64,000 bases of DNA from Lycocorax pyrrhopterus obiensis (GCA_014706295.1 JACSVZ010000037.1:4402001-4466000); one strand, 5' to 3'. Counted from the first letter of the stretch, positions 49,301 to 63,700 are shown. Made by a program: numbers and translations. The notes: a model not told the origin generated them from the sequence alone.

Positions 49301-52300
49301 AAAAGTCTGGGCACTGGTCTGTTCCATGTTTATCCAGCTCTTTCCTTGGGTTTTTGCTCCTATAGCCAATGTTTGAGTTACACAGCTTCTGGCAGCTGCC
49401 TCAGAAATGGGAGGTGAACACCACATCTTTCTAGAAGCTGGCAGTGGGCTGGGTCAGGCAGAGTGCACTGCGCCGGCTCCTCGATAGTTCCAAACAGTTT
49501 AAAGGTCACAAGGAGCAGCTTTCCATACTCCCTGCTATGCAGTGGAAGGCTGGGGATCCACGCTTCACTTCTTCCACTGCAGAAGGGATGATACTGACTG
49601 GAGCCTCTGCAGAGAACAGCCTGTCCTGGGCAGACGAGAAATGTCAGTGCTGTTTTCTGTTCTCTGCTGGCTGGATTGCAAACCATTTATGCCCAGACAT
49701 TCTGGAGGTGTGCTGCCATGGTGTGGCTGCTTCCTTTTGTGGGAGATCTCTAGGAAACTGCTTTTTCTGTGGAGACTTGAGGGAGGGAAGGAGGAATTGG
49801 AAGCTAAAGCAGGGATACTGTGGACTTGAGCAAGCTGAGGTACTGGGTGACCCTGGTATAGCAAGCTTGGATTTGTCTGGACTCTTCACCTCAACTGGCT
49901 GCTGCAGCAATTGGAGAAGAGAAATTGCATCTTCTGGCTATGTTGTTGGATTTGGAAAGGGTTTTTCCACAGCTTTTGTTATGTTTAAGGGTGGTTGTTG
50001 TTCCCAGATTAAACTTGAATAGAAAACATAAGGCTGCTGCCAGCTTTCTGTCACAGACACCTTTTATCTTGCATTCATCTCTTCCAAGCAGATGCTGCTT
50101 TCATTTCTTCTACTTTTTTTTATTTTTTTTTTTGCTACAAGACTAAAATTAACAGCCCTTTGATGCAGGGGAAGAAACTGTATTTCAAAGCAAAGTACCT
50201 AGTTAACTTTGATAATAAAACTGCTGGTTTTATCTTGAAGGTAATTCTGTGTTCCTTGGAAACAAATCTGAGAGTTGGAAGCTCCTGAACCCTGCTTGCT
50301 CTAAGTGAACATGCAGATCCCTCCTTACCTGGGAGCATCAGTGACTTCTTTTGGGGTGGGAGGTGTGGATGGAGCTGAGCCGCTCGAGGGGAGGCTGTAC
50401 ATGGGAAGGGAGGTGCCAGACATTGGTGTCAGCGCGCAGTGTTTGTGCAGGTTGTTTTCCTTCCAGCTGCAGCGTGTGGCTGAAGCTGTCAGGGGCGGCA
50501 GCCACGCAGCTCGAGGTGCAGCGCAGCAGGAGGAAGGACCTGAGGAGAACAGAACCCTTCAGACACTGCGCCCTGGCAGCGAGGCAGTCTGTGTCCTCTA
50601 GCCAGACAGAATTGTTTTTCCCAGCCCACCCTGCCCTCCCCAGCCTTCCTGCCTTCAAAGGCTCGTACTGAGCATGAGGTTCGTGTGAGCATCCAGCTTT
50701 TGGCTTTCATCTTTTCCACTTAAAAAGACGAGCCCTGTTCCTGCAGTGCTTCCTAAAGGGTGATGTGAGGGCTGTTTCCAAGGGGGATGTTGAAGCCTGC
50801 CTGTCCTCAGAGGGAGGACAGCTGGTGGATAAGGCTGAGCCACAGCCTTGCTTATGTAGCAGGTGACTTCAGGGAATGGAGAATTCCTAAACTTAGGCCA
50901 TTGGCTGGCTTGGCCAGTGGCCAGGAAATGGAAGAAAAGATGTTGTCATCATTTAGCATGTTACAAGAACTGTCTGATGCAGCAGAGGCACATCTGCCGT
51001 GCAGGTCATGGTCCAAGATCTCACTTGAGAGTAGGGGTATGGGAAGTACCTACTGGAACTACCAGACTCACTGAGGGAAGCCATGGAAGGTGTTTTTGCC
51101 TACGGGCAGGTGCTGGAGGCACTGGAGAATCTGACAGGCCCTGGGGTTCTTGCTTTAAGGAACCTGTCATGACTGTGTGATGGGCTCCTGCTTTGGGTGC
51201 ATTGCAGGGGGGTGACTTCTGAAAACATCCTTCTGCTAAGTGAACAGAATGGTTTCCTAAACAGTGCGAAAAAAAGTCACTTCCTCAGTGCCTCAGTGAC
51301 TCAGCTGTCTCCTCTTGTGAGGCTTTTGTCTTCAGTGGTGACACCCTCAGTCTCCACAGACCTCAGGACGGGAAAGACCTGAATCTGTAGTTTAAAGTGT
51401 GAAAGATCCAGGGTCTTCATACACAAGGACGTAACTTCGGTCCTTTTTTTCCTACGCTTAAGAAGCCGAGGATGAAGAGATCTGGGTAAATATTATAGAG
51501 GAATGCTGAGTTTTTCCATGTGTCAAGGTAAGACAACGAGGCATGTGAACTGAATCTATGATTTTTGCTTCCTTAAGTGTCAGGGACAAGGCAGGGTTTT
51601 GTGAGGAGGAACTGAGTGGTGTTCTGGGTATCAGAACCTGGGATTTCCTCCTCAGTAACAGGCAGTTTGTGGCATCCTCTGTGGTCCTGTTGTTCACCTT
51701 CCAGGTGATGTGCAAGGCTGAGGAGGGTGCAGCACTTGGATCTTTCCCTCTTACCAAGAGTCTCCTCCTCTCCTCTGTGGTAGGCTGGTGCTGCTGCTGC
51801 CCATCCAAGCGGGGGAAATGCAGGTCCAGGGAGGTGCTGTGCCAAAGCTTCCCAAGCTGAGTGCCAGGGAAGCAGGGATGGAGCACAACTTCAGTTCTGC
51901 ACCACGAGGCCCTGATTTTGCTGAATGTGCTGCTCTGCCCTGTGAATCAGAGCAGCATCCAGTTCCTGGTGCTGCAAGAATCTGCTTGGAGGGAGCAGAG
52001 ACTCTGTTGCAATGGACCAAGAATTATCTGTTTCTAGTACATGGCCCAGATTTCAACTATGGTTTTTCTGTAGGGATGAGCAGTACCAGACACTTGCACA
52101 ACTTCCCCTCTGGCAGAGATGTATTTGATGTAAATACATGTGCTGAAGCTTCAGACACAATAAACGTGTTTGAGGGCAACAGGCTGAGTAATCTGGTGCT
52201 TGGCAGCTGCTCTGTTGTGGGGATTTTTGCTTTACTGTTAGCAGTGCTTGTGACATCCTTAAATGAAAAAAGGAAGAGACAGTAACTGAACAACCTTAAT

Positions 52301-55300
52301 ATAAACAGTTCCAACTACAAATGGTTCACCTGAGAGAAAGAATCCTGCTGGATCCTGTATCTCCTGACAGAGTATATTGTATTGCCTTTAGGAGCAGGGG
52401 TTGAAATCCTCACAGTCCACTGTGGACATTTTCAAGCCATCTGTTTGAGAAAGTCTCTTTGTTGTGCCCTGCTGTCACCTAGGAAGAAGACAGAAGGGGA
52501 GTTCTGGTAGGTGACTGCTGAGAACATGGATTTCTTTTAATGCAGCTGCTGCTAGCAAGAAGCTACAGTGTTTCGTGAACTGTTTTTAGGGGAAAGCAGT
52601 GCTTTGTTATCAAAATTTTTATCCTGATGGGTTGTGGTGTTGGCCAGTCTTGCAGTTAAAACCAAAAAAGTGCTTTTGATACAGGAGTGGAAACTCTGGG
52701 CAGAGGTAGAAACATCAGTTTCATTCTTTCCACCCACTGCTCCCCTCCCCATCTCGTCATTATCAGACAAAACTAATGAATCCAGACACTTAAACAGAGA
52801 TGAGGGATGGAGAGTGGGCAGTGTAGGCTGTAAATTAAGTGGGGAAATAACAAAAAGCAGGGAGTTCTTGTGCAAGAGGGTGGCTTATTATGGATTATGT
52901 GGGCTTCTTTAATGCAAATAGTTCTGAACATAAACATTTACTATTTAAAATTTATGGTGGCTTAATTGTGGAGGAAATGCCTCTCTAAATGCAGACTATC
53001 AAATGGCTCCAGTGCTGGAGGGAAAAACAGTGGGCAGGCGTGGCAGCTGGACCAGACCTTTCAAGTGCTGCTTGGTTACAAAACTGGGGAGTTTGTATTT
53101 GCAATGTGCCAAGCGTAGATTTCAGCCTTAAAGGGTTGTGAGGCTTCTTTTGGAAGCAGTGCTTGTTCACATGCGAAGTCTCAATAATGTGGGGAAAACC
53201 AGCTGAAGGCGGCTGGGCAGGTACAGAGGTGTAAGGAAGGTGAACCTCTGGACATGTGAAAAAGGGCTGCCTGTGACCTTTCTTCCTGCTGCTTATGTGA
53301 CTTGTTTCTGATGGCACTTGGTCTGCAAGCACGTTATAGACACATGTCTTGAGTGCATGTAAAAAAATTGGAGCTGTGAAAAGTCTGTGCCTTTTGTGCC
53401 GTGTACAGGTGCTGTCCCTGCTCAGGCTGAGCTGCCAAACCACAGCTGCTCTGCTGTTTCCTCCAAAAGAATCTCTCTGCCCCCAACTCCTGCACTGACA
53501 GCAAGGGATGTCTGCAGTTCACCGTGTGTATTGTGAGCCTGGGAGCCTCAGGTGAATGGCTGGGCTGCAAGGTGACAATCTCTTTTGTGGCACCCAGCAT
53601 GATTCAGATGATGGATTGCACCTGGAACCCAAGTTCATCAGGTCGGTCTGGTAGGTAACAGCTGCCTGTAAACACTTGCTGCAACAGAGTTTAAAGCTGC
53701 TTCTGGAAAATAGCACTTCACCAGTTGGCTGCAAGCAGATATTCTAGACCAGCAGGAAGCTGGAGAGGAGCAAAGGGGAGAGGTGTAAGGAAGGTCAGTG
53801 CTGCAGCTGCACATGTGGGACATGGGAAGGGACTCTGGCTGAATTTCTCAGTGTTTAGCTGCGATGCAGAGCTGTCACTTCAGTGTGGGATGGTAAACCC
53901 GGGGCTCCATCCTGCCTGGTGTGAGAAGAGCTTCACTTGCTGGGTTTCTGGCCTGTTCACCGGCTGCTCACTGTGAATACTCTACCATGGCTTCTCAGGC
54001 CCTGTGGCCAACTTAAGAACCCTTCTTATGCCACATAGTGCTGCTCACTCTGCAGCCCAGGGGTCGGTGTGCCTGTGTGGAAGAGTTCTGCAGCGTTAGG
54101 GAGGTGTGTTTGGAGTAAATTCCTGTTGTACAACCAACATGCTGAAAAAACGGCAAAGTGCTTATGTCCTTTTAACATCTGTGAGTTCCAGTACCAGTAA
54201 ATGAACTGTTTCCAGCCAGAGTCTCCTTGTCCTGACTTGGGCTGTAAAGGCCACAGACTATGAGTAAGTGTGGAAAGGAAATGGACACATCAGAGCAGGG
54301 TAAGGAGCAGCTGTGCTGCTGGTAATGCAGAGGTCTGGACTCAGCAGCAGCAATGGTTTAACCTGTACAGCTTCCTAATGCTGCTGCTGTCCTCAGGATA
54401 GCCATGACAAAACTTCTGCAAGGTAGTTTTGGAAAAGGGATGGAAGAACTGCTTGAGAGTACTGGCCTAAGTGGGTTGGCCATAGGAAGCTGGACTAGCA
54501 GTGCCTCATGCCAAGAACATAATTGTTGCAGGCAAATGACTGCAATCTGCCTCTGAGAAGCTACTTTAAAGTGAGTCTTGTTTGTGCCTGGGCTTTACCA
54601 TGCAGTTGACATTCGTAAGTTACCTTATGCAGAGCTGGGAAGAGCCTAATGACCTTTGAAACATCCACTAAACTTCCTCTGCGAGGAAACCCAGCCTGAG
54701 TTCACTTGTTTCATTTAGAGAAATGCCTTTTCTCTGCAACCAAAATTGCTGCTTGTGACCTGCCTTCAATGGGAGGGAAGATCTCTGGCAGGAACTTCTG
54801 GAACTCCTTCTGAGTTGCTTCCATCATTACAAATACTTAGCAAAGTACACTCTCTCCTGTTGCTTAGAATTGTTTTCTGCCAGATTATGCAGCACTGTAG
54901 TTAACAGGAACTGGTTGGGTATGTGGACAGTGGAAATTTGTTAAAGTTGGTGTCTAGTAAGTGGCTTGGTTGAGGATGGGTGGTGGTTGTTACTTCAGGT
55001 TTTGGTTTACTCAGATGTGCTGCTCTCAGTAACCTCAGCGCTTTGTTTTGGAGAACCAGATGCTAGAGAGATGGTGTTAAGAGGGCACGATGCCTTCAGC
55101 ATTGCAAAAATAGCCAGAAAACTTCAGCAGAAGCTGCCTGAATCATCCCAAGGCGAGGAGTGGGAGCGAGCTGTGCTCACACAGACAGGCTGATGCTCAG
55201 TGGTTACAAGTCCTAGCAGTTCCTAATGCTGTACGATGACCTGGCTTCCGTGGGCAGGAGCCTTTCCTGTAGGTCTGAGGGTGGGCTGGCTTGTGCCAGC

Positions 55301-58300
55301 TGCCTCCTGTGGGGACAGCAGAGCCCTTGGTGCTGCTCAGGGGATGGACGGGGCTGTTTGCTCAGCAGGGCGGGTGTTGCCCTCGTGGTCCAGGCGAGTC
55401 GAGCGCTGCCGAACACCGAGTGACTTGTTCTCCCCATCCCTGACACGTCTCGAGCACAGGGACTTGTCAGGGGCCTCTTACTCTGCTGGAAGGTTTTCCT
55501 TTTTGCTGTTTGCTGGGACACGTGCCACCTTTCTTAATTCTTCCTTGCCCAACCTCTCATGATCTGTGACTGCAGTTTCACTTTCTGCGGAGGCCACGAG
55601 CCCTGCCAGCAGCCAAACCTGCTGAGCCAAGCTGCTGCTGCTCCTCAGGAGGTGGGGCTGAGCAAGTTGCCCCTGTGGCAACCTTCTCCATGTGGGGCAA
55701 GGCAGCCGTGAGGCTGCCAAAACCATTGCTATGCAACGAGGGTTGCCTGCCCAGTCCTGATCTAAGCAAAGTTGCAACACTCCGAAACTCACCCTGACCA
55801 TGTTGTTGGTGCAGTTGTTCCTGTCATCTCTGCTGTAGCTGCTTGGTCTCTGCTAACACAGCACTGGAGAGCTCCAACAGCAGAGGTGAGCTTGCTTTTT
55901 CCCAGGGTTTGATCGGTGTTTGATGGGTGGGAAGGGTGCTGAGGCCAGAATGCTGGTGAAGGGATTGCATCAGCCCTGGGCCGGGTGTCACAGCCGCCTG
56001 CGCCAGGCTCTGCAGCAGGCAGACGTACACACTGCAGGTCACTCACTGTTTCTGATGCTAAGAATTAACACCAGGGAAAATCGAGTGTCCTGGTTCTTTG
56101 GGGTGAAGTTTGGACGCTGTTAGAGGCACGCGAGTTCTCCCCTCTTCACCCCACTTGAGATGCGTTGTAGCATCGCCGATTCACCTTGGCTTTTACAGAA
56201 TATCTCCGTGATCAAGGGATCTGTTCTCAGCCCCACCAGGGGAGGAAGGGGAAATCCCTGGTATGGAAGCTGTTCTAAAGAAGGGAAAGCACTGTGAAGG
56301 GTGTTTGTGGGGTTTCTGACGTGCTGGCTGTGCACATATCTACCTGCTAGCAGGTTAGCCAGCAGACTGGGAGTTGTGTGGCTCCCTTGGCTATTGGCTT
56401 GCAGGATGAACATTCAGCCCAAGAAAATTAACCCAGTTCTCCTTATGCTTTTCTAGCAAAATCATGGAAACATGAGCAAAAATACAGTGGGTTTTTTTAG
56501 TCTCGTTCATTGGTACTGTCTGGGATCCTTTACTTCTAAAGCTGTTAGCAAGTCAATGACCATGTGCGGTATATGTATTTTCTTTTCTTCTCTTGAGGTG
56601 TGTTCCAGGCTGAAAATCTCTAGGGCAGGGCTCTGATTCATTGTCTGTAGAGCACCCAGAGCCTGTGAGGTGTTTAAAGGTTTGGCCTCTTATCTGTAGA
56701 AGTACACCTAATGAATATTTGGGAAGGAAATAAAGCCGCAGTAAACTGATGTGAAGACATAAATTAAAACTGGATAGGAATCAAGGAGTTGAGGATCCTT
56801 CATGTGTTCTTGTTGTTGATGCTCCAGACAAGTGTCCTGTAGGTGCAGAGCAAGGGAGGACCTGTGAGGAGCCATGAGTTTCTGAACTGCAAAGAGAAGC
56901 TGGACACCAGCTCTGCTCTGCCGTGTACAATACCTTACTTGCAGAGCTGTGTTCTCCCTATTTTGACAGCAGGACTTTGCCTTCCATTTAAATGTCTTTG
57001 CTGTCTCCTGCCTTGATCTATGTGCAGCAAGCAGTTGTTTTGGAACCTGGCATATCCTTCTAGTATGGCAGACTGACCGCTGCCTCTGAACAGCTAAATG
57101 GAAGGGAGGTCCAATTCTCACTGAAAACAGCAGTGAATACTTTTCTCTGAGACACCCTTAGAAATTCATTCCACAGTTTTTAAGCCCAGGAGGTTAACAA
57201 TAGAACTGAAAATAGCAGAGCAGAACTGAGCATCATGGGGATGAGCTTGTGTTGGTAAAGCAGAGCAGAGCTGCAGCAAGCCTGAGCTGTTGATAAGATA
57301 GATAAAAGCACTTTCAGTGTTTACATTTGTGCTTAAACCTGTAGCAGTTCAAAGGTTTTGAAGCAGCTCCTTCCCCAGCATATCTCCTCATTTATGGCTG
57401 GCTGTGTCTCATATCAAGCTGCCCAGGGCATTAATCCATCAATTTAACAGGAGAAGCCTTTCTGTCTCTCTCCTGCTGCGGGAAAGTGCCTGTATTGTCT
57501 TGTGCATGAAGAGGCTTTTCCTTGTAAAAAATGAGGGCATAATTGTGTTCCTGACTGCAAGGCAAGGTGCCACTCTGCAGTTCTAGACCAGACTGGTGCC
57601 AGGAACAGCAGAGCCAGCTGTGAGCAGGAATTATTGCCTTGCCCTAATAAGGAGCTGTATTGCACTTAGGTCTTGGCTCAGTAGCTGACCTGCTCTCACT
57701 CTGATTGACCCCTTTGCTTCCATCTTTTTCCTTCCTTTCCCCTTTCTCTTTATTCTGGCCATTGCCTTTAATCTGCTGTTAACAGTCTGCCTGGGGAAGT
57801 CCTAACCAATGGAAGTGATGAGTGGTGCTCGTGTTCAGAAATCTGCCCCTGGAGCAGAGCAGGCAGTGAGGGCTGTCCTGCCCCGTGGGCTTCAGGAGTC
57901 CCTGCTGTCTTTCACTGGGGTGATTCCCTTTCTGCTGCAGCAGCCTCAGAGAAATATGATGAAGCTTATGTTGGCAAAAGGCAAAAAGCCATAATGAACG
58001 AGGCATTGTTTTGCTAATGAAGAGCACAGTTGTATTCCCTTACTTGTCCTGAGTATTTTGTGCTTCAAAGAGGTCTGCACCAGCACTCCTGCAGTCTGCT
58101 TTGTTTTGGTTCTTGTTTCCTATGCTGTGTTCTCACATGTACTGCACAGGAAATCTCTGCCTCTCCTCCCTCTGCCAATGTTTTGTTCCCTTATCCTAAT
58201 CAAAATTCCAACAGCTGAATTTGCCTATGGACTTCCACGTGTGCCTTGCCAGTCTCTTGTTGACAGCTTTTGTCCATGTGCCACAGGCCTTGGAATGCCA

Positions 58301-59969
58301 GAGAGTTCACCTGGTGCTTTCTGCAGAGCACCACATGTTCTGTCTCAGCAGCCTGATGGGTTTTATCCCAGCCTGAGCAAACAGCTTACACCGAAGCTTT
58401 GCAAAAATTATTGCTTTGGGTCAGCATTAATGTGCCTCTCCCAGGGAAGCTCAGCTAATGTCTGTTTTGGCTTGTTCTTGGGATCCCTTGGTTTGAGATG
58501 TTGCTGTTCCTTAGGCTTGCAGAGCAGGGGAGCCTGTGCCCTTCGGGGCTGAAGTGCCTGTGAGTCATGGAAACACGTGGGCCCAGGCGTGAGCTGTGGG
58601 GCACAGCAGCTAAATCATGTGCTGTGGGAGGATGATGCACGGGCATCCACTGACTGCCCTCCCTCAGCTGGTTTTGCTGTTCCTTGCTTGTTTTCAGCTG
58701 TTGACCAGCTGGCTGACATGGTTCAGGATTTGTTTTGATGTTGTGGATGGTATTTATTTGACTTCCAGGATGTCATGGTCATCTCAGCAGCTGATAATGT
58801 GACTGGGCCTATTTAAATGGCATCTTCTGTCTGGCAGTGCCCAACATCTGAGGTCCCTGAAAAGTTTGAAATAGCTGTACTGCAGCCTGTGCATTGGAAT
58901 GTGGCTTTTAAAGAATCTCAGGATTTTCCTCTCCATCCATGATTTTAAAAAAAGTGGGTAAGGAAAGAAAAAATAGTCTTATCTCTTGTTATTTGAGAAT
59001 TGGGATTTAGCTCGCTGTTCCAATGGCATACCTTGGACTAGTAGTAAAAACCTGTAGGGAAGCTGCTGAATTGATCCCTAACCCAGACCATACATGAGCC
59101 TTCCCTGCTCACCTTCTAGCTGAAGCCTTGCTGATGTCCAGTAATCTTATTTTTAAACCAGATCTGATTCATGCTCTGTTTTCTATGCCAGATGAGGTCC
59201 TTGGTTGTGAGTAAGTGTTGTGACTGTAGCTGGCAGGAGCGCTGCATGATTGCTTCACTTCAGGAAATGTTAAAATAACACTTTTTTTTCTTAGAAAGCT
59301 CGTTTGCACCCCTCCCACTTCTAATTCTCCTAATAGCTGCCCCCAGTTTGGCAGCTGTCTGACAGAGGGTTGTTTGTGTTCCTGAGTGAGAGCAGAGACA
59401 CTTCAGTGGATGCAGTGCTGGAGGAGAGGTGCACAGAGTGAGCGAGTATCTCTAGCCAAGCTGGCTTAAACGTTTCAGAGGTTTCTCTGCAATCTGGAAG
59501 GAAAACTGCTAAACTGTGAGAAGAATCTTGCTCCTCCCCCGGACTCTGCAGCTGAAACTAGGGATTTTTTTTTTCCTCTTGGAGAAGAGAAGCTGCCCCA
59601 ACCGAAGCCGCTCACTTGAGACGAACCAGGCAGCAGGTTTATCTGCTCCTTGGCTGCAGGGGTTCAGAGGGGCCAAGAGCTGCTGGAATGAGTGTCCCCC
59701 AAGGCTGGACCCAGCAGCTTTTGTCTGCTGTTTTGGACTTGCAGTCAGGCCTCCAAGGTACTCAGCAAAGCTTTAGTTGAAGAGAATTATCTCCTCAACC
59801 CTGTATCAATGGCTGCTTTGGCAGCTGATCTGTGCAGCCCTTCCTGCTGGTGGAAAGGAAGCACACATTTTTGGGATAAGCAGATGAACGCTGCGCTCTG
59901 TGAATGTGGCATACAAGGCTGAACGTGCTAATGTTTAACTTGTCTCTTGTTTTTCTTTCCATCCATTAG

Positions 59970-60091
59970 GCAATACTGAGTGGTGCACATCTTGACAAAG
60001 TCTCCTGGCAACCTTTTCTGCAGGGCTGAATGACAGCAGAAGCTGCCAGGTAAATTGATGAGCCTGTAAAGAGGCGGAATCAGGACACACA
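59970..60091 (+). promoter_or_regulatory. SPSB1: SPSB1 5' leader in exon 2 with two short upstream open frames
   Basis: The acceptor TTTCCATCCATTAG places the exon start at 59970. Before the main ATG there are two closed upstream frames: 60030-60053 (MTAEAAR, stop) and 60058-60069 (MSL, stop). Both end before 60092. The main ATG has A at -3 and G at +4. Confidence 0.65.
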
Positions 60092-60785
60092 ATGGGTCAG
60101 AAGGTCACAGGTGGGATAAAGACTGTGGATATGAGGGACCCTGTATACAGGCCACTGAAACAGGAGCTCCAAGGACTGGACTACAGCAAACCCACCCGGC
60201 TGGACCTGCTGCTGGACATGCCTCCGGTGTCCTACGAAGTGCAGCTGCTGCACTCGTGGAACAACGACGATCGCTCGCTGAACGTGTTTGTGAAAGAGGA
60301 TGACAAACTGATATTTCACCGGCATCCGGTGGCCCAGAGCACAGATGCCATCAGGGGCAAGGTGGGGTACACGCGGGGGCTGCACGTGTGGCAGATCACG
60401 TGGGCCATGCGCCAGCGGGGCACCCACGCCGTGGTCGGGGTGGCCACGGCAGAGGCCCCCCTGCACTCCGTGGGGTACACGACGCTCGTGGGCAACAACC
60501 ACGAGTCCTGGGGCTGGGACCTCGGGCGCAACAGACTCTACCACGATGGCAAGAACCAGCCCAGCAAAACCTACCCCGCCTTCCTAGAACCAGACGAGAC
60601 TTTCATCGTGCCTGACTCCTTCCTGGTGGTTCTGGACATGGATGACGGGACACTGAGCTTCATTGTGGATGGGCAGTACATGGGGGTTGCCTTTCGAGGA
60701 CTCAAAGGGAAAAAACTCTACCCGGTGGTGAGCGCAGTGTGGGGCCACTGTGAAATACGGATGTGCTACTTGAATGGCCTTGACC
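60092..60785 (+). CDS. SPSB1: SPSB1 coding exon 1 (SPRY domain)
   Basis: Codes residues 1-231 plus the first base of codon 232. The donor is C/GTGAGT at 60785/60786, a strong site. The whole SPRY fold is in this single exon. Confidence 0.97.
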
Positions 60786-63700
60786 GTGAGTATGACTCCT
60801 GTGCTGGTTCTGGCAGCACAGGCCTGGGGCTGCCCTGGCTGGGCCATCCTGGGGAGGGTTTTTCTCTTTCTGGAGAGGTGTGGATTCGTGTCAGCAGGAG
60901 GGTTGCTGGGTGCAGCTCTGAATGCTCGATGGCAAATACACAATACTTACCTGACTGCACACATGTTCTGTCACCAAGGCACTGCAGGGAGCAGGCAGGG
61001 CTTGGGGAGGTGGTTTGGTGGGAGAAGGTGATGCCAGTTGTCCAACTAGAGATAGGGAACCTCGTATTGCTACCAAAAGAGCAGCAGGAGTGTTCTTCTG
61101 ACAGTTGCCCTACTGGCACTGGAATCCTGGTGTCTCTTTACAGAAAACAGTCTCTGAGACAATCCCCTTCCTTAAATGGGTAATGAAGGGATGTTTAAAA
61201 TCACTTGCAGGCAAGAATGGGAAAATCTCTCCCTATCTAATAAAATGGGAATGTTTTTCATCTTTCAGAAAAGTAGCTCACTTCCCTGCCTCTCTCAGAG
61301 CAGGGTGTGCTTGTTTCTAGCAAGGGGCTGGATACTGTAGTCAGCCCAGCTTGCATGCCAGGCCTTTTACTAACAGGCACATCAATCTCCAGCTAAGCTT
61401 AGTAATAAATTTGGCTGTCCAAATGTGCTAAAGTCTGTTATCTCTCATAGTCAGAAGTTCCCATGGGGCCAGACTGTGACTCAGTCCTCTGGGTAGGGTG
61501 GAGGAGAGAGGTGAAGGAAGTGGATTAAAATCTGGATTTATGTTGCTAGTGAAATAAATTTGGCAGTATTGGTATGAAGAGTAGTTTCCCCTGCATTCCA
61601 GAACAGTGTCTGCCCAAGGGCTGTAGCATATTGGGCTCTTCTGTTTGTGCTGGAGGTGTCCTGATGCTGGCCCAGCTCTGGTAAACCCTGACACTGGGGT
61701 GCAACAAAGCTGCCACCAGGCACCTGAAAAACTGAGCTGTCAGAACAACCAGGAGAGCCTTGCAAAGGGGCAGGAGCAAAATCTGCAAGTGCTTTGAGAA
61801 ATACACTTCAGCTCTGCAAGACCAAACAGAGAGCTCTTGGCAGAGCATTTTCTCACCCAAAGAAAGCCCAGCTCTTTCTGCCACAACAGCTTAAAGAATG
61901 TCAGCAGCTCCAGGAACCAGGTTTTGCTGGAGGGTCAAAGCCAAAACCTTCAGCTCCACTCAAAGCCAGCAAGTCTGTGGAATTGCTGGCACAGAGCTGC
62001 ACTTAGCAAGGAAACGGCCACCTCCAGGACTGGATTTGGTTGTAATGTGCTCTCAGCTAAGGAGTGAATTGTGGGCACCAGGCCAGCAATGACGGGATGC
62101 TATTTTGGCACGGATAGAAAGAAGGTGTCTGGCTCTAACCACTTCTGAGCATTCAATGGCAACACTGTCCAGTGATTGTAGTGCTTGTGAATGGAAGGAG
62201 GTCAGATGTGTGTGTGCTTTCTCTTCTGGTCTCCTGTCAGACGGGGTTATCAGTGCAAACTAGACGAGGACAAATCTTAATCTCTCTGGAAGATCCTCTC
62301 CTTTTAAGGCCACTAAACTGAAATGTATTTGTTCTGTGCATATCTGAAGGCTCTGAAGGTCAGGGCCCTTGTCCCCTGGGATGCTGGCTGGGCAGTGCCT
62401 CTGTCCCAGCTATCTCTGTGTAGAGCAGGCGGAATTGGGGCAGACTTTGAATGCAGCGAGTTTGTGCCCCAGTGGTTTAAGAATAAGCTACACTGGGAAG
62501 TGCCAAAGGAGTGCTGCCAGCAATGGGCCCCTCTGGCAGTGTCACAGCCAGAGCAGGGAGGTGCAGCCTGCTGCAGGAACCTGTCCCTATGCAAGAGGCA
62601 GCACAGATCCTGAAATGGGTCGTGAGCAGACAGGCCGGAGCTGAGTGCAGCTATGTCTTCCTTGTGACACAGAACATGTGTGATAAATGGTGGTGCTTGG
62701 GGAGCTGTATGAACAGTCAGATTAATTTGGCATGTAGCAGTAGAGGCTGGAGCTGTAGGCGTCTATCAAAGTTACTGAAAACTGCAGCTTCTCAGCCAAA
62801 CTCGTTCCGTGCCTGTGGGTGCTTTTAGGTGTCTGTGTTCAGCCCAAGTAAAGGAAGCTTTCTAAAGGTGCAGGCAGAGCCCTCAGGCTATAGAAGGATG
62901 TCCAGTTATCTGCTTGGGGATGTCTGTCAGCCCTCTCTGGGGGCAGGACAAACCCCTCAGGCTTGAGCAGCACGGGGTGTCAAGGTGAGCTCTGACAGGC
63001 TCAGCAGCGGGGGCTGTGAGGAACTAAAGTGCATCTTCCTCGTGTGCAGCTGGGATGTGTCAGCTCTGGCTTTGACCTCAGTCCCCTCCGTGTTGTGAAT
63101 GACTCCTCAGCAGCAAAGGGCCCCATGTGCCGTTCCTGAAAAACTTGTAGTGTCTTGTTCAGGGTTTTAAGTACAGGATGCAGAAAAAGATAGCCAAAGG
63201 CTTGTATCCTTCCCGGGTTTGTGACACAGGAGGGAATCCTCTAGTGGAAAATGTCACGGTGCAAGCAGTAACATGAAGCTTTGACAGATGGCTTTGTTTT
63301 TCATGGGAACTATGCAGTATAAATGGAGGGGTTGACAGCTGTTACCCTCCTATATGAGATAAATCATGGTGCTTCTGGGTACCCAGACCACATGATGCTC
63401 TGGCTGCTGCAGTCTTTTACTTCAGTGATCTTACAAAAGTTTCTGGACACTGCAGTAAGACGCACGAGCTAGAAGATGTGTTCTGACTGGAATGAGTGGT
63501 ATTGCAGAGGAGGAACTTCCAGTGGGTATTCTAGGATTGGTTCATTCACACATGTATGGCTTAAATAACCTACAGAAACTTCATGCCCTGCTGGTGCATT
63601 GGATGAGCTGAAGCTGCTGAATGGCTTAGGTCCTGCAAGCATGCCAGGCATTCCCTTCTCTTGCTCAGTCTTTCCTGGGGGATTTGTAGAAGCAGCAGAG

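Larger units (their letters stand above)
39432..59969 (+). other. SPSB1: SPSB1 intron 1 (inferred)
   Basis: About 20.5 kb between the candidate exon 1 donor and the acceptor TCCATTAG at 59968-59969. I found no recognisable gene, tRNA or clear transposon inside. It holds poly-T runs (about 40154-40167 and 50109-50132), a tandem 20-bp duplication (40369-40408) and a perfect inverted repeat at 43343-43370. The longer open frames, up to about 190 codons, match no known family. Confidence 0.45.

Noticed and set aside
49444..50022. 192-codon open frame in SPSB1 intron 1
   Set aside because: No family resemblance, no clear splice or promoter signals, and similar-length chance frames occur nearby on both strands.
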